Below are positions 1 to 4,963 of a stretch of 7,964 nt of DNA, piece after piece. The translations under genes were made by a program, and so were the position numbers. Source of the stretch: Halobacteriales archaeon (GTDB lineage: Archaea; Halobacteriota; Halobacteria; Halobacteriales; SKSH01). Location of the stretch: contig SKSH01000059.1 in NCBI GenBank assembly GCA_007118075.1, forward strand, positions 1-7,964, given 5' to 3'. The notes beneath the pieces are model-generated. The model was not told where the DNA came from, made no database searches, and saw only the letters and a program-made list of their open reading frames with translations. The stretch's first letter is position 1, and each line of letters begins with the position of its first letter.

Positions 1-98
1 GTGTATATGACAAAACGCGCCCGATTTGGCGCTGATGGGCGAAACTGATTCATTCGGTTCACAATGGTTTAGTCGCTAAGCCCCATCAGTTCGACACA
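1..98. other. 5' flank upstream of the PH-domain operon
   Basis: No complete gene is supported here. On the plus strand, frame 1 is open from the window edge to a TGA at 46-48, which could be the last 15 codons of an upstream gene. On the minus strand an ATG at 53-51 opens a frame that runs off the left edge, so a divergent gene is equally possible. Neither short stretch is recognisable. The segment also contains a TA-containing hexamer about 28 bases before the first gene and an 8-bp inverted repeat (32-39 with 82-89). Confidence 0.5.
68..73 (+). promoter_or_regulatory. Candidate archaeal box A (TATA-like) for the PH-domain operon
   Basis: The hexamer TTTAGT lies 26 to 31 bases before the ATG at 99. 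This is where box A sits when a haloarchaeal transcript starts at or next to the start codon. No Shine-Dalgarno sequence precedes the ATG, which agrees with a leaderless transcript. The hexamer is not a strong consensus match, so this remains a position-based inference. Confidence 0.35.
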
Positions 99-647
99 AT
101 GCCCGAGGTCATCGATCAACCGTCGGACACCGAGCAACCGCTCGATCTGGTCGACGAGGTCGACATCGATATCGATCAGGATGCACTCGAGCGGCTCAAC
201 CCGCGGGTCCGGGTGGTCTGGATCGTCGAGTCGATCATCACCGCGGTAGTCGTCGGGGTGATCGCTGGTGGTGTCTCTTGGTTTTTTGATTATCCGTACC
301 TCGAGATTGGCGGAGGAGTGTTCGCCCTACTAGCGTCACTCGGCATCATCCATGCCATTCTTCGGTACCGCATCTGGGGATTCCTCGTCCGAGAAGATTC
401 GCTGTATCTCCAACGCGGTGTTCTCTTTCGTATTCAGACGGTGGTTCCATACGTTCGGATTCAACACGTTGATACCAGCCGGTCACCGGTGGAACGGGCG
501 GTCGGTCTTGCCACCTCGGTGGTGTATACCGCCGGGTCTCGAGGTGCCGATGTCACCATCCCTGGCCTTCATCCCGACCGGGCAAGGGAGCTCCAAGAGC
601 GCCTCAAAGGACTCGCGAACGTCACCGGTCGAGATGACTCAGTGTAG
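99..647 (+). CDS. Membrane-anchored bPH2 (DUF304) domain protein, YdbS-like
   Basis: Protein of 182 residues. Residues 1-30 are polar and very acidic and look disordered. Two hydrophobic segments follow (about 38-62 and 68-88), then one bacterial PH domain (about 89-170). The domain carries the family motif: VPYVRIQHV (116-124), a central Arg/Gly stretch (RAVG, 133-136) and a closing YTAG (143-146). This is the usual YdbS plan, a two-helix membrane hairpin with a cytosolic PH-like domain. In Bacillus, YdbS works together with YdbT and has been linked to resistance to membrane-active peptides; the archaeal role is not known. The next gene, a YdbT-like protein, starts 11 bases downstream, so the two are almost certainly one operon. 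ATG is the first start in frame and gives a sensible N-terminus. Confidence 0.9.
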   Translation: MPEVIDQPSDTEQPLDLVDEVDIDIDQDALERLNPRVRVVWIVESIITAVVVGVIAGGVSWFFDYPYLEIGGGVFALLASLGIIHAILRYRIWGFLVREDSLYLQRGVLFRIQTVVPYVRIQHVDTSRSPVERAVGLATSVVYTAGSRGADVTIPGLHPDRARELQERLKGLANVTGRDDSV

Positions 648-651
648 GTGA
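646..651 (+). promoter_or_regulatory. Shine-Dalgarno site for the second PH-domain gene
   Basis: AGGTGA begins inside the stop codon of the preceding gene and lies 7 bases before the GTG at 659. It matches the complement of the haloarchaeal 16S rRNA 3' end (GGAGGTGATC core). It is the clearest ribosome binding site in the window and supports GTG as the start. As expected, it is found at an internal operon gene rather than a first gene. Confidence 0.7.
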
Positions 652-658
652 TTGAGCT

Positions 659-2158
659 GTGAAACTGTCTCCGATCACGATCCCGTTCATGGCCGTCGAG
701 ATGGCACTTTCACTCATCTGGATCGCGGTATTCCTCATCATCGGTGCCTTCTCGCTGCTTGATCAGACGATCGCGATGTTGCTCGCTGCCACCTCGATCC
801 TCCTCGTCGTGGCCATCTCGTCGTTCTATGCCATTGCCTACTACAACCGTTTTGAGTATGACCTCACTGAGGATACCTTCGATGTACATTCTGGGGTGTT
901 CTCCCGTCGGAACCGAGAGATCCCCTATTACCGTGTCCAGAACGTGTCCATCTCGAAGAACATCATCCACCGATTATTGGGTATCTCAGAAGTACGAGTC
1001 GAGACCGCCGGTGGGCAGTCTTCAGAGGTCCATCTCCGATTCGTCACCGATGCGGAGTCGTATCGACTGCAAGAGGAGCTGACCGAACGAAAGCGCCAGG
1101 AGGAGCACGAGAGCGAAGAGGATGTCACCCTCTTTGGCTCCACACCGATGGTCCAAGAGAAGGGAACCAAGTTGTTCGAGATCTCCTCGACCGAGCTGGC
1201 GTTGTTGGGCGTGGTATCGTTCGATCTCCGCCTAGCGATTCTCGTGGTCTTCGCCCTCGCCTTCTTCGGTCCCGAGACCGTCGCTCAACTTTTCGATATC
1301 TTCCCGATACTGGTTCTCGCCCCGGTTGCAGTCGTCACGCTGTACCTGATTGGTGCAGCGGTCAGCGGTATCGTCGCTGTCACCAATTACTGGAACTTCA
1401 AGCTGTTCGAGCTGACCGATGAGCTTCGCTACTCACGGGGTCTCTTGCGTCAGTTCAGCGGTTCGATACCACTCGAGAAGATTCAGACGATGATCGTCAC
1501 CGAGAATGTCCTGGCTCGACGTTTCGGCTATGGGAAGTTGCTCATCGAGACTGCTGGCTATTCACCGAGTGAGACGAGTGGCTCACAGACCGCGGTGCCA
1601 TTGGCGACGCTCGACCGGGTGTTCTCGCTCTCTCGCTCCATCGAGCCATTCGACGATCCGACGTTTATCCGCCCTCCCAAACGAACTCGTCAGCGCTACC
1701 TCCATCGGTACGTCTACCTCGTCTTCGGATTGTTGGCTGCTGGGTATGCCATCGACTGGGCCGGTTTTTACGAGTTCCAATGGTACCTCTTGGCCGGCCT
1801 TTTCGTCCTCACACCGATCGCTGCACATCTCAAATGGATCCATATCGGGTTCGATGTCCAAGACGATTACATCATCACCCGTGTTGGCTTTTGGAATCGC
1901 CGCACCCACATCGTGCCCTTCCACCGTGTGCAGACGGTATTCGACCGACAGTCGATCTTTCAGCGGCGGTGGAATCTGGCGTCACTGACGGTCGATACCG
2001 CCGGAACGCGTTCACTCGGCGGTCAGGATGCGGTTGCACCGGATATCGATGCCGAGACGGCTCGTAAGCTCAGGGAGCTCGTTCACGATCGGATGCAAGC
2101 GGAGGTCAAGATCAGACACGCTCCATTCGATTGGATCGGTGAGGGAACACCGGTGTGA
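659..2158 (+). CDS. Triple bPH2 (DUF304) domain membrane protein, YdbT-like
   Basis: Protein of 499 residues made of three repeats of a membrane hairpin followed by a bPH2 domain. Hydrophobic hairpins lie near 11-33 plus 38-60, 178-203 plus 214-243, and 350-366 plus 373-391. The PH domains lie near 62-142, 246-326 and 395-476. Each repeat carries the same signature: IPYYRVQNV (88-96), IPLEKIQTM (270-278) and VPFHRVQTV (419-427), each followed about 20 residues later by ETAG, ETAG or DTAG (115-118, 297-300, 446-449). The third repeat has RRWNL where the first two have RLLG and RRFG. A charged linker (about 142-170) separates repeats one and two. The start is GTG, chosen because of the Shine-Dalgarno site just upstream. 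Six membrane segments with three cytosolic PH domains is the normal YdbT design. Molecular function is unproven; membrane or cell-surface stress tolerance together with the upstream partner is the likely theme. Confidence 0.92.
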   Translation: MKLSPITIPFMAVEMALSLIWIAVFLIIGAFSLLDQTIAMLLAATSILLVVAISSFYAIAYYNRFEYDLTEDTFDVHSGVFSRRNREIPYYRVQNVSISKNIIHRLLGISEVRVETAGGQSSEVHLRFVTDAESYRLQEELTERKRQEEHESEEDVTLFGSTPMVQEKGTKLFEISSTELALLGVVSFDLRLAILVVFALAFFGPETVAQLFDIFPILVLAPVAVVTLYLIGAAVSGIVAVTNYWNFKLFELTDELRYSRGLLRQFSGSIPLEKIQTMIVTENVLARRFGYGKLLIETAGYSPSETSGSQTAVPLATLDRVFSLSRSIEPFDDPTFIRPPKRTRQRYLHRYVYLVFGLLAAGYAIDWAGFYEFQWYLLAGLFVLTPIAAHLKWIHIGFDVQDDYIITRVGFWNRRTHIVPFHRVQTVFDRQSIFQRRWNLASLTVDTAGTRSLGGQDAVAPDIDAETARKLRELVHDRMQAEVKIRHAPFDWIGEGTPV

Positions 2159-2189
2159 CTCTGGGCGCCTTGTATCGTTGATAGGTCGT

Positions 2190-2477
2190 TCAGAGGTTGA
2201 TCAGCCCGAGCCAGTCCGCGGTTCGGATTGCAGCTGCCATGCCCAGCCCAACGGCGATGAGGTAGTAGGATAGATTCGGTGGGACCAGCCGGTCACCGGT
2301 ATCCTCTGGGACTTCCAATCCGACGATAGAGCTGATACCTGCGATAGTGATCAAGATGCCAGCTAACAGGGCTCCCACGCTCGCGAGGCCAGTCAACCCG
2401 GAGTTGAGGATGTCAACGATGAACACGAGGCCGAACCAGATCGCTGCGATACCAAGCGCTACCCCTACACGGTCCAT
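2190..2477 (-). CDS. Small multi-pass membrane protein, unknown function
   Basis: Protein of 95 residues that I do not recognise. It has three clear hydrophobic stretches: residues 4-24, about 28-53 and about 70-84, the last following a polar loop with PEDTGDR at 57-63. The helices are rich in Gly, Ala and Ile, and there is no cysteine or obvious catalytic motif. It lies 37 bases downstream of aroK on the same strand and may be co-transcribed, but a TA-containing hexamer at 2501-2506 could give it its own promoter. Its end converges on the PH-domain operon with 31 bases between stop codons. The ATG at 2477 is the first start in frame, and the membrane pattern and normal codon use argue for a real gene. 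Confidence 0.72.
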   Translation of the reverse strand: MDRVGVALGIAAIWFGLVFIVDILNSGLTGLASVGALLAGILITIAGISSIVGLEVPEDTGDRLVPPNLSYYLIAVGLGMAAAIRTADWLGLINL

Positions 2478-2500
2478 ACGGTGATTGCGACATCGAGACT

Positions 2501-2506
2501 GCTTAG
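2501..2506 (-). promoter_or_regulatory. Candidate box A before the small membrane protein
   Basis: On the minus strand CTAAGC lies 24 to 29 bases before the ATG at 2477, inside the 37-base gap after aroK. No Shine-Dalgarno sequence is present. The position suits a leaderless transcript, but the match to a haloarchaeal TATA element is weak. Confidence 0.25.
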
Positions 2507-2514
2507 GTCAACGG

Positions 2515-3378
2515 TTATTCATCACCGGTACTGGGTACGGTCCCCTCTGCGGTGAGCTCCGCATGGACAACCGAACCATCGACCTGCCACCGGTCAGTAA
2601 TCGCCTCGATCACCGTTGGGACACCGATCGCCGCGATGGCGGGTCCGGTTCCTGAAATCGACACCGAGGGGGTGTGCTCGAGGGCCATCTCGATCGGGGT
2701 GAGGTCGTGATCGAGTGCGACCCCAACCGCCATCCCGTTGACGGCCATCGCGAGCTCCCAGCGTCCATCGATGGCGAGGTCAGCGGCGAGGTCACCGATG
2801 GGACCGACGGCTTCGAGGGCCGCAACATCGACCGATCCTGATGGCTGTCGACTGTCTGGAATGCTGATGACGACTGATCCATCGACGCGTTGGCGGTCGA
2901 GGATCGCATCGTCGTCGTTATCCGTGATCACCAGCCCACCGAACATGCTTGCCGCTGCATCATCCAACGCTCCGGTGACCGTAACCCCGACCGCTCTGGC
3001 GACCTCGACTCCGAGCAACAGTGCCTCCATGGGATCGGTCTCCGACCACACCCCAAGGGCATCGAGCGTGGCGACGATGGTGGCATTCGCCGCCGCGCTT
3101 GAGGTCTTCAAACCGACCGCATGTGGGACCGTCGTGCTGGTCTCGACATGTCCACCCTCACCCGAACCGTACCGCTCGGTCGTTGCTGTGACACACTCTT
3201 CGATGAGCGTGAGGTCGAGATCGCGATCTTCTGCAGTCGAGGCGGTCACCATCGAAGATTCCGGGTCGAGATGTACCGTGGCCGTGAGGTGGCGATCGAT
3301 GGCCATCGCGGCCCCGCGTCCAGCGGGGATGGCATTGACAACCGAGATCGCCGTTGGTGCGGTCGCCTGTCCCTCCAT
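2515..3378 (-). CDS. aroK: Shikimate kinase, archaeal GHMP type
   Basis: Protein of 287 residues, normal length for archaeal shikimate kinase. It phosphorylates shikimate with ATP to give shikimate 3-phosphate, the fifth step of the chorismate pathway. It belongs to the GHMP kinase superfamily and is unrelated to the bacterial AroK/AroL P-loop enzyme. Visible motifs are the N-terminal PAGRGAAMAID (18-28), the phosphate-binding glycine/serine loop GLKTSSAAANA (89-99), GALDDAAASMFGG (136-148) near the substrate site, and the C-terminal SISGTGPAIAAIG (240-252). It is rich in Asp and Glu, as expected for a haloarchaeal cytosolic enzyme. The ATG at 3378 gives the usual start just before the first strand. 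In haloarchaea I recall a chorismate mutase gene often beside aroK; here the downstream neighbour is instead a small membrane protein. A DUF5796-type gene lies divergently upstream. Confidence 0.93.
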   Translation of the reverse strand: MEGQATAPTAISVVNAIPAGRGAAMAIDRHLTATVHLDPESSMVTASTAEDRDLDLTLIEECVTATTERYGSGEGGHVETSTTVPHAVGLKTSSAAANATIVATLDALGVWSETDPMEALLLGVEVARAVGVTVTGALDDAAASMFGGLVITDNDDDAILDRQRVDGSVVISIPDSRQPSGSVDVAALEAVGPIGDLAADLAIDGRWELAMAVNGMAVGVALDHDLTPIEMALEHTPSVSISGTGPAIAAIGVPTVIEAITDRWQVDGSVVHAELTAEGTVPSTGDE

Positions 3379-3463
3379 TGGTGGACCCTATCCCCTGTCG
3401 ACCCATACCGCTGACGGTCCCCTAACCGCCACAACTTTGCGCCGTTGGTGGATACTCCTCGGT
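3379..3463. promoter_or_regulatory. Divergent spacer between aroK and the DUF5796-type gene
   Basis: This 85-base gap must hold start signals for both genes. Toward aroK, a TATGGG hexamer lies at 3402-3407, 24 to 29 bases before its ATG. Toward the plus strand gene, ACTTTG (3434-3439) lies 25 to 30 bases before its ATG. Both are weak TATA-like candidates placed for leaderless transcripts. Three similar short C-rich elements (3384-3395, 3400-3409, 3417-3428) recur at 16 to 18 base spacing. There is no Shine-Dalgarno sequence before either start. Confidence 0.4.
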
Positions 3464-3892
3464 ATGTCGACCAGGGAGACCGTCTCACCGGCGACGTTGC
3501 GGGTGATCGAACGCGAAGACGGCATCGTGGTCCACTACCTCGATGGCCGTGAGACGGTGTACGATATCCCCCCGGAACCGATGGCACCACCGGTGCGGAC
3601 CCAACCGGGGATGCTCGTGCAAGTTCTCAAGGTGAACGATGCGTTCGATGCAGGGATGCTCATCTACGTGAACGACCGTGATAGCGCGGCGGACATCCTC
3701 GAGGACTCCGGCGTCGGACGGATCAACCTCCAACCGAATGAGGCTGCGTCGTTGCTGCCGGGGATCGATGTGGAGATGGACGGCCATCAGGTGGTGGTCG
3801 ATGTGGATCTTGAGTTGCTCGACGGTCGGGTGTTCGTCTTCGAGGAAGGGATGCTCGGCGCGGCCGCATACGAGCTCGTCGGTGAGGACTGA
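3464..3892 (+). CDS. DUF5796-type haloarchaeal protein
   Basis: Protein of 142 residues, soluble and acidic, with no membrane segment and no cysteine. It appears mostly beta-stranded: alternating hydrophobic stretches at about 20-34, 49-57, 64-70, 108-118 and 121-127. A proline-rich piece (APPVRTQPG, 41-49) sits between strands. It matches what I remember of the haloarchaeal family DUF5796, whose function is unknown. The ATG at 3464 is chosen over the much longer upstream frame because that extension lies antisense to aroK, and because the divergent spacer ends here. Its TGA shares one base with the ATG of the next gene, so the two are likely translated as a pair. It may be leaderless. Confidence 0.82.
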   Translation: MSTRETVSPATLRVIEREDGIVVHYLDGRETVYDIPPEPMAPPVRTQPGMLVQVLKVNDAFDAGMLIYVNDRDSAADILEDSGVGRINLQPNEAASLLPGIDVEMDGHQVVVDVDLELLDGRVFVFEEGMLGAAAYELVGED

Positions 3893-4143
3893 TGCCGCTT
3901 CATCGAGCCTGGGAACCGCTTGAGCGCGAGACGCTCAAGAAGGTCCCCGATCGGTACGGTATCTTCGAACTGGGGGATGATGCAGGGACGGTGATCCGTA
4001 TCGACCACGGACCGCTTCGGGATGCGATCAAGGAGGCACTCGCGTACGATTCAAACGCGACGAAGGTTCGCTATCGGGTGACGGTACATCGACGTGAGGC
4101 CATCGCACTCGTCGAGGAACACCGGACCAGACACGGCGATTGA
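3892..4143 (+). CDS. DUF7508-type small protein with a degenerate GIY-YIG-like pattern
   Basis: Protein of 83 residues and no cysteine. Its ATG overlaps the preceding stop codon as TGATG, indicating translational coupling with the DUF5796-type gene. The pattern resembles a GIY-YIG domain as seen in UvrC: YGIFEL (22-27) in place of the GIY strand, TVIRIDHG (33-40) in place of the YIG strand, a helix with Arg43 (PLRDAIKEAL, 41-50), TKVRYRVT (57-64), and a last helix with Glu75/Glu76 (EAIALVEEH, 69-77). The usual second tyrosine is missing (IRID instead of xYIG), so nuclease activity is doubtful. The family call rests on memory of haloarchaeal DUF7508 proteins and the fold suggestion is inference. 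It ends 7 bases from the facing zinc-finger gene. Confidence 0.78.
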   Translation: MPLHRAWEPLERETLKKVPDRYGIFELGDDAGTVIRIDHGPLRDAIKEALAYDSNATKVRYRVTVHRREAIALVEEHRTRHGD

Positions 4144-4150
4144 CTGCTGC

Positions 4151-4285
4151 TCACTGGATGTACGAGGGCTCCTCGGCATCGCAGGTCTGCTCGTGGTCCG
4201 ATGCATCCTGCCGACTGTCGAACATGAGGCCACAGCGCTCGCACTCGTACCAGACGCCATCGTCTCGCTCGGTCTCGACGACCAT
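4151..4285 (-). CDS. 44-residue C2HC zinc-finger protein (DUF7128-type)
   Basis: Very small acidic protein with one zinc-finger pattern: Cys15, Cys18, His31 and Cys35 (C-x2-C-x12-H-x3-C), resembling a single classical C2H2-type finger with Cys as the last ligand. The core reads CERCGLMFDS (15-24). Haloarchaea encode many such single-finger small proteins; some affect biofilm formation and swarming, but the role of this one is unknown. The ATG at 4285 is chosen over the longer frame reaching 4372, because the extension overlaps asd and lacks the acidic composition seen after this Met. It follows asd by 31 bases on the same strand and may be an operon member or use the candidate box A at 4308-4313. 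Confidence 0.8.
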   Translation of the reverse strand: MVVETERDDGVWYECERCGLMFDSRQDASDHEQTCDAEEPSYIQ

Positions 4286-4307
4286 ATGGCCTAGTATGCC
4301 GGCCAAC

Positions 4308-4313
4308 ACTAAG
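4308..4313 (-). promoter_or_regulatory. Candidate box A before the zinc-finger gene
   Basis: CTTAGT on the minus strand sits 23 to 28 bases before the ATG at 4285, just after the asd stop codon. It resembles the hexamer found at the same distance from the first PH-domain gene. There is no Shine-Dalgarno sequence, so independent leaderless transcription of the small gene is possible. Confidence 0.3.
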
Positions 4314-4316
4314 GTA

Positions 4317-4916
4317 TTACTGGCTCTCTCCATCGGCGATGATGGTCTGACCAGCGTATACCCGGTCACCAACCCTGATGGTGAGATCAGCCGGTGTTAC
4401 CGAAGATGGGAGGAACAGGTCCACCCTGCTCCCGAATGCGATGTGACCGAGTCGGTCACCTCGGTCGATGAGCTCCCCCTCCTCGACGTAGGCGGTGACC
4501 CGCCTGGCGAGGAACCCCGCTCGCATCATCACCGTCCATGCCCCAGCTGCAACCTCGATACCAGCGTTGCTCTCGGCTCCACCGAGAAAGGCCGGTCGTC
4601 TGGTCCCGGCAACCGGTTCGACCCCATCGATCTCGCCCATCGTTGGAGCCCGAATGACGTGCACATGGTGGACGTTGAGGAAGGTGACGATGTGGAGCTC
4701 GTCGTCCCTCCTCGAGATCTCCGTGATGACGCCGTCTGCTGGGGCAACGATACCCATACCCGCTGGTGTCCGGGTCGGATCTCGATAGAAACCGAAGACG
4801 GCGATCGTGAGGATCAACCCCACCGCGGTGACCGGCCAGACCCCGATTAGCGCCGCGAGGAGGCCGATACCGAATGGGATCGCCGCAACCCTGAACGAGC
4901 CCGGAGCGAGACGCAT
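4317..4916 (-). CDS. asd: Archaetidylserine decarboxylase (PSD-A type)
   Basis: Protein of 199 residues, typical of the short PSD-A class. It converts archaetidylserine to archaetidylethanolamine in the membrane. Features in order: one or two hydrophobic segments (about 11-43), the motif FYRDPTRTP (43-51), APADGVI (58-64) with the conserved Asp61, NVHHVHVIRAP (81-91) with the likely catalytic His86, and FGSRVD (161-166). In this family the chain cuts itself between Gly162 and Ser163, and the serine becomes the pyruvoyl cofactor, leaving a membrane-anchored large chain and a small chain of about 37 residues. The ATG at 4916 matches the usual N-terminus. A TTG at 4967 overlapping the helicase stop codon would add 17 atypical residues. 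The gene follows the helicase by 47 bases, probably as an operon. No partner serine transferase (pssA) is in the window. Confidence 0.92.
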   Translation of the reverse strand: MRLAPGSFRVAAIPFGIGLLAALIGVWPVTAVGLILTIAVFGFYRDPTRTPAGMGIVAPADGVITEISRRDDELHIVTFLNVHHVHVIRAPTMGEIDGVEPVAGTRRPAFLGGAESNAGIEVAAGAWTVMMRAGFLARRVTAYVEEGELIDRGDRLGHIAFGSRVDLFLPSSVTPADLTIRVGDRVYAGQTIIADGESQ

Positions 4917-4963
4917 GTTCGGTGAGTCGTTCGCCGGCACAAGATGGTTTCGGATACGGCAGT

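Noticed and set aside
163..180. Repeated ATCGAT run near the start of the first PH-domain gene
   Set aside because: It encodes an acidic Asp-Ile stretch and is explained by coding for low-complexity sequence.
1506..1988. 160-codon plus-strand frame inside the triple PH-domain gene
   Set aside because: It is an out-of-frame shadow rich in Ser and Arg with no family features.
2159..2195. Possible terminator between convergent genes (CTCTG with CAGAG)
   Set aside because: The stem is only 5 bp with a long loop and no T-run follows on either strand.
2738..3463. Upstream extension of the DUF5796-type frame
   Set aside because: This part is antisense to aroK and low-complexity (Ser/Thr/Ala-rich); the family-like protein begins at the ATG at 3464.
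4282..4289. CCATATGG palindrome at the zinc-finger start codon
   Set aside because: It is only 8 bp and partly fixed by the start codon itself; too weak to call an operator.
4286..4372. N-terminal extension of the zinc-finger gene
   Set aside because: It overlaps the asd 3' end in another frame, and the extra residues are unlike the acidic core protein.
4140..4850. Long plus-strand open frame (236 codons) opposite asd and the zinc-finger gene
   Set aside because: It lies antisense to two well-supported genes and its translation has no recognisable domain and odd Pro/Arg/Ser-rich composition; it reflects the codon bias of the opposite strand.
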